A stretch of 64,000 nt of DNA, taken from positions 44,096 to 108,095 of the forward strand of contig JAZSRY010000056.1 in NCBI GenBank assembly GCA_045538735.1, read 5' to 3'. Each line of letters begins with the position of its first letter. Within the stretch, counting starts at the first letter, position 1. Shown piece after piece: positions 40,256 through 48,781 of the stretch. The notes beneath the pieces are model-generated. The model was not told where the DNA came from. It saw only the letters and a program-made list of their open reading frames with translations, and ran no database searches. Both the position numbers and the translations under genes were made by a program. This DNA comes from SIG459 sp045538735 (GTDB lineage Bacteria; Bacillota; Clostridia; Oscillospirales; Oscillospiraceae).

Positions 40256-41161
40256 ATGTGGTTTTGGCTTGCAATTATTACTCTGCTCTGCTGGAGCGGA
40301 AGTGACCTTTTTTCCAAAATCGGATGTGCCGATTCAAGAGACAAGTATTCCCATCTGAAGATGGTTATGGCCGTCGGTATCGTGATGGGTCTTCACGCTG
40401 CCTATGAAATTTTCATCGGCGGCACCGAGATTAGCTGGAATGTAATTATCACCTATCTCCCCGTGTCCCTTCTCTACATCCTCTCTATGGCAATGGGTTA
40501 TCTGGGACTGCGCTATATTGAGCTCAGCATTTCCTCCCCCATCTGCAATGCTTCCGGAGCCCTTGTTGCCGTTTGTGCCATTCTTACAGGCGGTGAGAGC
40601 TATCCCCCCCTTGTGCTTATCGCCATTGCAATCGTCTGCATCGGTGTCATCGGTCTCGGAATCGTTGAATCCCGGGAGGATGAGGAGCTTCGCGCTGCAA
40701 GACAGGAAAAGGGCAATTACAAGTACGCAAAAAGCTGGCTGGCTCTGGCTCTGCCCATTGCTTACTGCCTCCTCGATGCTGCCGGCACCTTCGCTGATAA
40801 TATCGTGTTGGAAACCCTCAACGAGGACAGTGCCAATGTTGCCTATGAGCTGACCTTCCTGGCCGCAGGTGTTGTTTGCTTCATCTACACTATCATTATC
40901 AAGAAGCAGAAGCTTATTCCCAAAATGGAAGCTCCCAAGTATGTGGGCGCCATTTTCGAAACCGCTGGTCAGTTCGCTTACATATACGCAATTGCCGACT
41001 CCGAGCATCTTGCAATGAGCGCACCCATCATCTCCTCCTACTGCGTTGCCAGCGTTGTCTGGAGCCGCATCTTCCTCAAGGAGAAGCTCAGCTGGAAGCA
41101 TTATGCAATGGTGCTTCTTGTCATCATCGGTATTGTCATTATGGGCGTCTTTGACGTGTAA
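40256..41161 (+). CDS. EamA/DMT-superfamily transporter
   Basis: A ten-helix drug/metabolite transporter of 301 residues made of two EamA repeats: the first from LAIITLLCWSGSDLFSKIG to GLGIVESREDEE, the second from LALALPIAYCLLDAAGTFADN to IGIVIMGVFDV, separated by a charged cytoplasmic loop. DMT proteins often export amino acids or metabolites. GGAGG sits 8 nt before the ATG, 14 nt after the PLP enzyme. Co-expression suggests a link to sulfur amino acid or thiol metabolism; this is inference. Confidence 0.87.
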   Translation: MWFWLAIITLLCWSGSDLFSKIGCADSRDKYSHLKMVMAVGIVMGLHAAYEIFIGGTEISWNVIITYLPVSLLYILSMAMGYLGLRYIELSISSPICNASGALVAVCAILTGGESYPPLVLIAIAIVCIGVIGLGIVESREDEELRAARQEKGNYKYAKSWLALALPIAYCLLDAAGTFADNIVLETLNEDSANVAYELTFLAAGVVCFIYTIIIKKQKLIPKMEAPKYVGAIFETAGQFAYIYAIADSEHLAMSAPIISSYCVASVVWSRIFLKEKLSWKHYAMVLLVIIGIVIMGVFDV

Positions 41162-41173
41162 AATCTTAAACAT

Positions 41174-41211
41174 AAAAAAAGAGCTCAGCCGATTGGCTGA
41201 GTTCTTTTTTT
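41174..41211. terminator. Bidirectional terminator between the EamA gene and the esterase
   Basis: A 10-bp stem (GAGCTCAGCC at 41181-41190, GGCTGAGTTC at 41195-41204, one G-T pair) is flanked by A and T runs. Confidence 0.9.
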
Positions 41212-42025
41212 ATATATTTCTCTCAATAAAACTGATTGCAAGATCTTTCCAAGGCTCTGCGGGAAGTCCTTCGGAAAGTCCCATTGCGTGGTCGCCTTCA
41301 GAAAAGACATGAAGTTCATGGGTAATTCCCTCTTCAGCAAGGGCGGAAGCCATTTGATAGCTTTGGGAAACATTCACCATTTTGTCTGTTGCGGTATGCC
41401 AGATAAAGGTTGGCGGTGTGCAGCGGTCTATATTTTTCGGCGCACAGTAAGTCTCGAGAAGCTTTGCGGGACAGGAATCCATGGCTCCGAAAACTGCTAA
41501 ATTCATTGTGGCGGAAGTACTGCTGAGAATAACGGCAGGATAGCAGAGAATTGATGCATTGGGGCGTGCCTCTTCCATGTTGCTGCATACGACGCTCCAC
41601 ACATCTTCCCTTGTCCAGTAATTGCAGTAGTTTGCAGCCAGATGTCCTCCCGCAGAAAATCCCATAAGGCAGATTCTGCCGGGATTCAGACGGAAATCTT
41701 TCGAATTGTCGCGGAGAAGCTTGATTGCGGCTGCTGTCTGCTGCAGGGGCTCGGGAAAACGGGTGTGGGGATTTATCGGGGTATCAGGTCTGTCAAAGGA
41801 AGGATGCAGGGTGCTGTAGCGAAGGACAAAGGCTGCAAATCTTCTCTCAGCAAAATATTCCGCAACAACAGCGCCTTCTCTGTCGCTTAAGGCGAAATAT
41901 GCTCCGCCCGGCATAATCAGGATGGAAGGAAGATTTTCGCCTTCGTAGGGCAGAAAAACTTCAAGGCTTACACTGCTGTCCTTTTCCCAAAACCTGATAG
42001 AATCTCTTATAATTTCCATACGCAT
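41210..42025 (-). CDS. Alpha/beta-hydrolase, BD-FAE-like esterase
   Basis: A 271-residue cytosolic hydrolase. It has the oxyanion-loop MPGGAYFALSDREG, the nucleophile elbow GFSAGG (serine at about 123), a catalytic Asp in WHTATDKMV and the catalytic His in SEGDHAMGL. It belongs to the acetylesterase/lipase-like group (COG0657), whose members often deacetylate sugars. No signal peptide, so an intracellular ester is the likely substrate. It begins right after the serA stop (TAA-ATG), so it is co-transcribed with the serine biosynthesis genes although no metabolic link is evident. Confidence 0.88.
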   Translation of the reverse strand: MRMEIIRDSIRFWEKDSSVSLEVFLPYEGENLPSILIMPGGAYFALSDREGAVVAEYFAERRFAAFVLRYSTLHPSFDRPDTPINPHTRFPEPLQQTAAAIKLLRDNSKDFRLNPGRICLMGFSAGGHLAANYCNYWTREDVWSVVCSNMEEARPNASILCYPAVILSSTSATMNLAVFGAMDSCPAKLLETYCAPKNIDRCTPPTFIWHTATDKMVNVSQSYQMASALAEEGITHELHVFSEGDHAMGLSEGLPAEPWKDLAISFIERNI

Positions 42026-43195
42026 TTATCGAATTATGCGTACGCGCATAACCTCGTCCATCGCGGAAATCTGCTCCTCAATATGGGCGCTTATATCGCT
42101 GCCGGTATCGATTATGGTGTAAGCTATATCTCCGCTGGGCTTATTGATCATATGCTCAACGTTAATATTCTCATCGCCGATAAGGTCAAGGAATCGGTTA
42201 ATCATACGGGGTACATTTCTGTGGATAACGCAAAGGCGGGCTTCACCTATACGCTCAAGACTGACAGTGGGCAAATTGACGCTGTTTTTGACATTACCGG
42301 TCTTGAGATATTCAACAAGCTCCTGAGCAGCCATAACAGCGCAGTTGACCTCGCTCTCCTCGGAGGAGCCGCCAAGATGAGGAGTGAGAATAACATTTTT
42401 ATGTCCGATAGTAGCCTCGGAGGGAAAATCGGAGGCAAAATAGGCAATCTTTCCGCTATCGATAGCCGCAAGAACAGCCTCCTCATTAACAATACCGCCG
42501 CGGGCGCAGTTTATAAGACGTACGCCATCGCGCATTTTTTCTATTGCCTTCCAGTCAATCATAGCCTTGGTTTCGGGAGTGAGAGGAGGATGAAGAGTTA
42601 TGTAGTCGCAGAGGGGATAAAGCTCATCGAGACTTTCGATACGCTGAACATTCTTGCTGACCTTCCATGCCGCGTCAACAGAGAGATATGGGTCATAGCC
42701 GTATACGGTCATGCCAAGATCCAAAGCCGCATTGGCAACCTTGCTGCCTACGGAACCCAGACCGATTACGCCGAGGGTCTTACCCTCCAGTTCGGGGCCA
42801 ACGAAATCCTTCTTGCCTCTTTCAACCTCTTCCTTGATGGCATCATCACCAATACCCTTGAGAGTGTCGATCCAGCGCATGGAGTCAACAACGCTTCGGG
42901 CAATGAGGACCATAAGGCTTATAGTAAGCTCTTTGACGGAGTTGGAGTTGGCACCGGGGGTATTGAAGACCGCAATGCCCTCCTGAGTGCAGCGGTCAAC
43001 GGGAATATTGTTGACGCCGACGCCGCTGCGAGAGATTGCCAGCAGCTCTTTATTGAAAACATAATCGTGGATTATCTTACTGCGCATAAGAATGCCGATG
43101 GGATTTTCTTCATCCTCGGAAATGGCAAAGCCCGCATTTCTCAGCACATCAAGTCCGTTTTCGGAAAGATTATTAATTATCTTTACATCAGCCAT
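42026..43195 (-). CDS. serA: D-3-phosphoglycerate dehydrogenase
   Basis: First step of the phosphorylated serine pathway. Rossmann motif GLGSVGSKV (about 146-154), substrate/catalytic motifs NSVKELTISLMV, NCARGGIVNEEA and the HLGGSSEE region, then a C-terminal ACT domain (about 318-389) of the short SerA type, which may sense serine. 389 residues. GAGG lies 9 nt before the ATG; the start overlaps the serC 3' end by 8 bp. Confidence 0.96.
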   Translation of the reverse strand: MADVKIINNLSENGLDVLRNAGFAISEDEENPIGILMRSKIIHDYVFNKELLAISRSGVGVNNIPVDRCTQEGIAVFNTPGANSNSVKELTISLMVLIARSVVDSMRWIDTLKGIGDDAIKEEVERGKKDFVGPELEGKTLGVIGLGSVGSKVANAALDLGMTVYGYDPYLSVDAAWKVSKNVQRIESLDELYPLCDYITLHPPLTPETKAMIDWKAIEKMRDGVRLINCARGGIVNEEAVLAAIDSGKIAYFASDFPSEATIGHKNVILTPHLGGSSEESEVNCAVMAAQELVEYLKTGNVKNSVNLPTVSLERIGEARLCVIHRNVPRMINRFLDLIGDENINVEHMINKPSGDIAYTIIDTGSDISAHIEEQISAMDEVMRVRIIR

Positions 43196-44279
43196 GATTT
43201 TTTACCTCAAATTCTTTCATAAAGTCCCTCAGCGCCCTGACAGCTTCAAGGCTCTGGGCATTATAGATGGATGCGCGCATACCGCCCACGAGACGGTGAC
43301 CTTTAACATTTAAAAGTCCCGCCGCAGAAGCCTCCTTAGCAAAAAGGGCATCGATCTCCTTATCCCCCGTTGTAAAGGTGATGTTCATATAAGAGCGTGC
43401 ATCGGCCTGAGCGCAGCCTTTGAAAAGGCGGCTTTCATCAAGGAAATCATACAAAAGCGAACTTTTTTCTTTCTTGAGCTCAGCCATTGCCTTGATTCCG
43501 CCCTGCTTATCCAGCCACTTGAGAACAAGACCAAGCATATATATGCTGTAGCAAGGAGGAGTATTATACATAGAGTCCTTGTCTATCATCCGCTTGTAGC
43601 TGAGCATCAAGGGCGTGATGGGAAGCTCATTTCCCGCAAGGGACTTATCTATGACAACAAGGGTGACTCCTGCAGGAGCCATATTTTTTTGAGCACCCGC
43701 AAAAATGATTCCAAATTTGGAAACATCTATCTCCTCGCTGAGGATGTTGGAGGACATATCGGAAACAAGTGGAACGGCGCCCGTTTCAGGTACATAGTGC
43801 CACTCCGTGCCGTAAATTGTGTTATTGGCACAGTAATAAAAATACTTTGCGTCAGCACTGAGCTTAAGCTCGGATTGAGCAGGAATACGGGTATGTCCAT
43901 CGGATGATGTATCGGCCGCTATGTTCACCCTTCCGTATTTTACTGCCTCCTTGGCAGCGGAAGAAGCGAAATTACCGGTTACGGCATAATCGGCAAGTCC
44001 GTTTTCCCCCATAAGATTCAAGGGCACCATTGAAAATTGGGTTGATGCGCCGCCCTGCAGGAAGAGTATTTCGTGGGTATCGGGCACATTCATAATGCGC
44101 TTGAGGTTTGCCTTGGTCTCAGCGAAGATATCCATATAGACGGATGAACGGTGGCTCATTTCCATTACGCTCATCCCGCTTGAACGGAAATTGAGCATCT
44201 CCCCCGCTGCGGTTTCCAGAACTTCCTCGGGAAGCACAGAAGGACCTGCGGAGAAATTATAGGTCTTTTCTCTTGTCAC
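43188..44279 (-). CDS. serC: Phosphoserine aminotransferase
   Basis: A PLP aminotransferase making O-phosphoserine from 3-phosphohydroxypyruvate. It has the family opening NFSAGPSVLPEEVL, phosphate-binding GGASTQF, the PLP lysine in IFAGAQKNMAPAG and HRLVGGMRASIYNA. 363 residues. Start is GTG at 44279 with GGGGG 8 nt upstream. No serB is adjacent. It forms a unit with serA and the esterase. Confidence 0.96.
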   Translation of the reverse strand: MTREKTYNFSAGPSVLPEEVLETAAGEMLNFRSSGMSVMEMSHRSSVYMDIFAETKANLKRIMNVPDTHEILFLQGGASTQFSMVPLNLMGENGLADYAVTGNFASSAAKEAVKYGRVNIAADTSSDGHTRIPAQSELKLSADAKYFYYCANNTIYGTEWHYVPETGAVPLVSDMSSNILSEEIDVSKFGIIFAGAQKNMAPAGVTLVVIDKSLAGNELPITPLMLSYKRMIDKDSMYNTPPCYSIYMLGLVLKWLDKQGGIKAMAELKKEKSSLLYDFLDESRLFKGCAQADARSYMNITFTTGDKEIDALFAKEASAAGLLNVKGHRLVGGMRASIYNAQSLEAVRALRDFMKEFEVKNHG

Positions 44280-44359
44280 GGTTCAATCCCCCTTTTTCAA
44301 TTTAACGCTTTAATGAAATAAGTGTAATTATTTATAATATAAGCTTTTATTAGAAAATG

Positions 44360-45643
44360 TCAAATAATAATTCCGCAAAGAAACTCATTTTTCACTTCTT
44401 TTATGAGAACATCTGCAAAAACTCCATGGAGCGCTTTTCCCTCGGCGCATACCTCGCAGTAATTATCCGAATGTCCTCTCCAGACACCGTCTTTTTCTGT
44501 CTCAAAAAGCACCCTTAGGGTTCTGCCGACCATAGTTTCAAGATAGCTTTTCTGCATCCTTTTTGCTACAGTCTGAGCCTGACGGGCTCTTGCGTTTTTG
44601 ACGGATTTTTCATGCTGTCCATTCATAGAGGCTGCAGCTGTGCCGGGTCTTATTGAATATGGGAAAATATGCATGGAGGAAAAGCGGCACTTTTCTATAA
44701 ATGCAAGGGTTGCGGCATGCTCCTCCTCACTTTCCCCGGGGAAGCCTGCTATAAGGTCGGCACTTATGGCGCAATCGGGAAAATGTTTGCGCAGCATCTC
44801 CACCGCAGCATAAAACTCCCCGGTGTCATACTTTCTGTTCATATTTTTCAAGGTGCGGTCGCAGCCGCTTTGAAGGGCGAGATGGAAATGAGGACATACA
44901 TTTCCAAGCTCCTTAAGCATTACGCAAAATTCCTCATCTATAACCGTGGGCTCAAGAGAGCCTATATGGATTCTGGCCTCGCTGGCTGCGGAGGCAACGG
45001 CCTTGATTACCGTGGCGAGGCTCGGTTTTTCGGGAAGATCAACGCCGTAGGAGCTAATTTCAATTCCCGTTACAACTATTTCTTTATATCCTTCTGCAGC
45101 AAGCTTTTCGGCCTCCGCCGCGCATTCATTCAAAGGCATACTTCTCACATGTCCGCGGGCATAGGGAATTATGCAGTAGGAGCAATAGTTATCGCAGCCG
45201 TCCACAATTTTCATATGGGCTCTTGTTCGTCCTTCCATAGCACCGCCGGGAAGTCTTTCAATGCTTTTTCTGCTGAAGGGATTATCAACATTTATCTGCT
45301 TTACTCTGTCAGCATAAGCCTTTTCAATGGCATCTACAAAGGCTGTTCTGTCTCCGCTTCCGAAAATAACGTCGGCGCCTATTGCCTCTGCTTCCTCCGC
45401 GCTCACCTGACTATAGCAGCCGCAAAGAGCACTCAGAGCTCCGGGATTATCCGCCATAAGTCTTCTTATCGCCTGGCGGGATTTGCGTCCGCTTTCGGCA
45501 GTAACGGCGCAGCTGTTGACAATAACAGCATCCGCTTCCCCGCTGTTGGCAGGAACATGACCTCTTGAGGCGAGCATTTTTTCAATTGCCGCAGTTTCAA
45601 ACTGATTGACCTTGCAGCCGAGAGTTGTGATAATATATTTCAT
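44360..45643 (-). CDS. mtaB: tRNA t6A37 methylthiotransferase
   Basis: A radical-SAM enzyme converting t6A37 to ms2t6A37 in ANN-decoding tRNAs. The N-terminal MTTase domain starts TTLGCKVNQFE, with cysteines also in NSCAV and CGCYSQ; the radical-SAM triad is CDNYCSYC. The C-terminal TRAM-like domain follows GAARASMNG-type loops. 427 residues. Divergent from the cysteine desulfurase, which could supply sulfur for its clusters. Confidence 0.94.
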   Translation of the reverse strand: MKYIITTLGCKVNQFETAAIEKMLASRGHVPANSGEADAVIVNSCAVTAESGRKSRQAIRRLMADNPGALSALCGCYSQVSAEEAEAIGADVIFGSGDRTAFVDAIEKAYADRVKQINVDNPFSRKSIERLPGGAMEGRTRAHMKIVDGCDNYCSYCIIPYARGHVRSMPLNECAAEAEKLAAEGYKEIVVTGIEISSYGVDLPEKPSLATVIKAVASAASEARIHIGSLEPTVIDEEFCVMLKELGNVCPHFHLALQSGCDRTLKNMNRKYDTGEFYAAVEMLRKHFPDCAISADLIAGFPGESEEEHAATLAFIEKCRFSSMHIFPYSIRPGTAAASMNGQHEKSVKNARARQAQTVAKRMQKSYLETMVGRTLRVLFETEKDGVWRGHSDNYCEVCAEGKALHGVFADVLIKEVKNEFLCGIII

Positions 45644-45653
45644 AAAGCTTACC

Positions 45654-45682
45654 TTGTAATAAAATTTAAGTTGATATATAAT
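45654..45682 (+). promoter_or_regulatory. Sigma-A promoter of the cysteine desulfurase
   Basis: TTGTAA (45654-45659) and a perfect TATAAT (45677-45682) separated by 17 bp, giving a leader of about 20 nt. Confidence 0.8.
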
Positions 45683-45711
45683 AATGAAAATTTTACACGG
45701 AGTTGAAAGTC

Positions 45712-46851
45712 ATGTCAATATATCTGGACAATGCGGCAACCACCAGAGTCTGTCCCGAAGCGGCGGCGGCTGCCCTTAAGGCAATGACAGAAGAATATGC
45801 AAACCCAAGCTCTACCCACCGAATGGGCAGAAATGCCAAAAAGCTGCTTGATGATGCAAGAACAAAGGTGGCAAAAGCCCTCGGCTGTTCTCCCGATGAG
45901 GTTTATTTTACCTCCTGTGGAAGCGAGGGGGATAACTGGGCAATCATTCAGGGCGCCCGTTATGCGGGAAGAAAAGGAAAGCACATAATTTCTTCCGCCG
46001 TAGAACACTCGGCTGTTAAGAAAAGCCTTGAAGTTCTCGAAAAAGAAGGATTTGAAATAACTATTCTCTCACCGGAGAAGGACGGCAGCATCTCAAAAGA
46101 GGCGGTTCTTGCAGCCCTCCGCCCTGACACCTGCTTTATTACCCTTATGCTTGTCAATAACGAAGTTGGCGCCATTACAGATATTGCAGGCATCGCAAAA
46201 GCAGTCAAGGCTAAAAATCCCAACACCCTTATTCACAGCGATGCTGTCCAGGCTTTTTTGAAAATTCCCTTTAACACCTCAAAGCTCGGTGTTGATCTTC
46301 TGGCCGTCAGCGGCCATAAGGTGCATGCCCCCAAGGGCATAGGTGCCCTCTATATTAAAAAGGGACTCAACCTCCCCGCCTATATCACAGGTGCAGGTCA
46401 GGAGAACGGAAAACGCGCCGGCACAGAAGCAATGCCCCAGATTCTGGCATTCGGTGAAGCCTGCGAAAGTGCGCGCCTTGGCTTTCCCGAATATCATCAG
46501 CGTCTCAAAGATCTCCGCGCCCACGCAGTTGAAAGACTTGAAAATGAGATCGAGAGCGTTGTTATCATAGGCGGAGGCGCTCCCCAGCTTCTTTCCGTGG
46601 CTCTTCCCGGTTACCGCAGTGAGGTTATTATGAACTTCCTGGAAGCCCGTGAAATTTATGTATCCAAGGGTTCTGCCTGCAAAAAGGGGCGTCGCAGCCA
46701 GGTTCTTGAAGCAATGAAGCTTCCTCCGGAAGTTATGGACGGAGCAATACGCGTCAGCTTCTGCCGCTACACTACCCTTGAAGAAGTCGATGCCCTATGC
46801 GACGCTTTGAGAGATGCCCATCAAAGTCTTCGCTCATCAGTAAAACACTAA
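45712..46851 (+). CDS. Cysteine desulfurase (NifS/IscS family)
   Basis: A PLP enzyme that takes sulfur from cysteine for Fe-S clusters and tRNA thiolation. It starts YLDNAATTRV, with PSSTH, the PLP lysine in SGHKVHAPKG and the persulfide cysteine in SKGSACKKGRRSQVL; the short loop around this Cys resembles the NifS-like group II variant. 379 residues. A TTG at 45703 is in frame, but GGAG lies 9 nt before the ATG at 45712. Monocistronic, with no IscU or ThiI alongside, and divergent from mtaB. Confidence 0.93.
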   Translation: MSIYLDNAATTRVCPEAAAAALKAMTEEYANPSSTHRMGRNAKKLLDDARTKVAKALGCSPDEVYFTSCGSEGDNWAIIQGARYAGRKGKHIISSAVEHSAVKKSLEVLEKEGFEITILSPEKDGSISKEAVLAALRPDTCFITLMLVNNEVGAITDIAGIAKAVKAKNPNTLIHSDAVQAFLKIPFNTSKLGVDLLAVSGHKVHAPKGIGALYIKKGLNLPAYITGAGQENGKRAGTEAMPQILAFGEACESARLGFPEYHQRLKDLRAHAVERLENEIESVVIIGGGAPQLLSVALPGYRSEVIMNFLEAREIYVSKGSACKKGRRSQVLEAMKLPPEVMDGAIRVSFCRYTTLEEVDALCDALRDAHQSLRSSVKH

Positions 46852-46859
46852 GCATAATT

Positions 46860-46896
46860 AAAATCCCCCGAGTGTACACTCGGGGGATTTTTTAAT
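46860..46896. terminator. Bidirectional terminator, near-perfect palindrome
   Basis: A stem of about 14 bp rich in C and G (46861-46874 with 46877-46890) and almost no loop, preceded by A and followed by T residues. It serves both the cysteine desulfurase and the convergent AI-2E-family gene. Confidence 0.92.
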
Positions 46897-48307
46897 CTTC
46901 AGTACTTTCGGAAGTTTTGCTATTTTCTGCGGAGACCTTTGTTTCTGCAGACTTATGCTTGCTTTTAACATCTACGAAGCGTTTCCAGAGGTTACCTTTC
47001 TTATCGGTTTTGAAAGCTCTGAACTCTTTCTTATCCGCCCTGTCTCTTTCGGGGTCATGCTTGATAAACTCTCCCGTTCCCGGTTCAATGTAGCTTATTT
47101 CCTTATACACCTCGCCGTCTGTGGGAAGACCGCTCCTTCTGAGCTTGCGGTTAACAAGGTTGGAAATGAGGGTATAAATGAGAACAAACACGGGAACGCC
47201 GAGAAGCATACCTGTGAAGCCGAAAAGACCGGAACCTACAATGATGGAGAACATGATCCAGAAGCCGTTGATACCGACAATGTTGCCGAGAATCTTGGGT
47301 CCCAGGAAGTTGCCGTCAAACTGCTGCAGCAGAATAATAAACACGGTAAAGATCAGCGCTTTCACGGGAGACACCATGAAAATAATCATAATAGAGGGAA
47401 TTGCGCCGATGAAAGGTCCGAAGAAAGGAATAATATTGGTTATGCCGACTATAACCGCGATGAGCATAGAGTAAGGCATTCCAAGAATTGCGCAGCCAAT
47501 GTAGCAAATAACACCTATGATCGCGCTGTCAAGAATTCTGCCGGAAATAAATCCGTTGAAGACGCGGTCTATAAAGCCAACGCCCATCAAAACCTTTTCA
47601 GCTGCCTCCACGGAGAAGATGCAGTAAACAAGCTTCTTCATATATGCGCCGAAGGCTTTGCGGTTATAGAGAACATATATGGATGCAACCATACCGATGA
47701 TGATGTTGTATACACCCTTCAGCACGGTAACCACACCGCTGGTTATATTGCTCACGAAACCAGCCAGCTCAGGAATTATAGCTTCAATCCAGCCGAAAAT
47801 GGATTCGGATATATTTCCTATGGATATACCGAGGGTGGATGCAATTTCAGGGTAGTCCGCAAAGAATTTTTCTATCCACGCATAGACGGAGTTAATATAG
47901 TCGCCGCTGTTGAGCACTATGCTCTGAAGGCTTGTTACAATCTGAGGAGCAACCAGCCAGATAAACGCAGAAATAAGCGCAATCAAAGTCAGCATGGAAA
48001 AGAGCACCGCGAGACCTCTATGGGTGTTTTTATGCTTGAGCTCCTTGCCCTTTCTAAGCTTTTTATTTATAAACGCCACCAAGGGGCCGAAAACACTGCG
48101 CTCATAGATATTGGTCAAGGGACAAAGAAGGTAGGAAATAACAAGACCCCATATAAAAGGACTGAGTATTGTAACAATCCTGCTTATGGCCCCTCCAATT
48201 ACAGAAAACTTGGAGACAATGAAATAAAACGCCACTGAGGCGACAATGACCAAAAAAGCAGTCATTCCCCAGTAGAGATATTTTTTGTCCCATCTGAATC
48301 TTTTCAT
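46892..48307 (-). CDS. AI-2E family transporter
   Basis: A 471-residue membrane protein with six to eight helices: an N-terminal pair, a long extracytoplasmic helical stretch (SLQSIVLNSGDYINSVYAWIEKFFADYP), then VTVLKGVYNIIIGMVASIYVLYNR, RVFNGFISGRILDSAIIGV, the family stretch GITNIIPFFGPFIGAIPS and GNFLGPKILG. The tail is long, charged and Lys/Ser-rich. Family members are linked to Na+/H+ or small-molecule export; the AI-2 name is historical. The ATG at 48307 is preferred to a TTG at 48310. Confidence 0.92.
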   Translation of the reverse strand: MKRFRWDKKYLYWGMTAFLVIVASVAFYFIVSKFSVIGGAISRIVTILSPFIWGLVISYLLCPLTNIYERSVFGPLVAFINKKLRKGKELKHKNTHRGLAVLFSMLTLIALISAFIWLVAPQIVTSLQSIVLNSGDYINSVYAWIEKFFADYPEIASTLGISIGNISESIFGWIEAIIPELAGFVSNITSGVVTVLKGVYNIIIGMVASIYVLYNRKAFGAYMKKLVYCIFSVEAAEKVLMGVGFIDRVFNGFISGRILDSAIIGVICYIGCAILGMPYSMLIAVIVGITNIIPFFGPFIGAIPSIMIIFMVSPVKALIFTVFIILLQQFDGNFLGPKILGNIVGINGFWIMFSIIVGSGLFGFTGMLLGVPVFVLIYTLISNLVNRKLRRSGLPTDGEVYKEISYIEPGTGEFIKHDPERDRADKKEFRAFKTDKKGNLWKRFVDVKSKHKSAETKVSAENSKTSESTED

Positions 48308-48344
48308 CAACTAATACCATCCATCATAAAGATTTCCGATTATA

Positions 48345-48373
48345 AGTTTACTATTTTGCATCTCAAGCGTCAA
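48345..48373 (-). promoter_or_regulatory. Sigma-A promoter of the AI-2E-family gene
   Basis: TTGACG (48368-48373) and TAAACT (48345-48350) separated by 17 bp on the minus strand. Confidence 0.65.
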
Positions 48374-48781
48374 CTGTTAATAAATTAATATTGATAACTT
48401 TTTCAATTTCTTAACATTTCAGGTGTTGAAAACTGTTTTTCGTCTCAAAATTTCTGCTGTCGTTAACTGTCTAAACCTGGGTTTTAAGGCAATTTATTAT
48501 ATTATGTTAACTATTTATGAATATTTTAATAACAAAATATGGATTATTACTTGTTGACAAATCTGTTGGAAATGTTAAAAACCTTGATTTACAATGCTTT
48601 TTTAACCATACAAGTTGATAAATTCAATTCATAAATAAATTTATATTCACGGATAAAATAATTATGAAATCTATTATGTAAAACCGCCATATTCTTTTCG
48701 GAAAGAGATGAATATGCTTGGGCGCAGGGACATATTTTCAAATGAGAAATTTCTGTATTTATACTCTGTTGGAGGGAAGTC
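48374..48781. other. AT-rich intergenic region before the DacF-like gene
   Basis: About 400 bp of AT-rich sequence with stop codons in all frames. On the plus strand, TTGACA (48554-48559) has a weak TAAAAA 16 bp downstream. An AT-rich inverted repeat (GTTAAAAA near 48574, TTTTTAAC near 48600) follows. The start region of the next gene may contain a sporulation promoter: GGAAAGAGAT near 48700 partly resembles a sigma-F/G -10, with a poor -35. I see no gene or RNA here. Confidence 0.5.

Noticed and set aside
42083..43222. 379-codon plus-strand open frame across serA
   Set aside because: Shadow of serA; no ribosome-binding site and no recognisable protein.
46955..48238. 427-codon plus-strand open frame across the AI-2E-family gene
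   Set aside because: Hydrophilic, His/Asn-rich translation typical of an antisense reading of a membrane protein gene.
48680..48720. Sigma-F/G promoter of the DacF-like gene
   Set aside because: GGAAAGAGAT is only a partial match and no proper -35 is at the right distance; kept as a remark, not as a feature.
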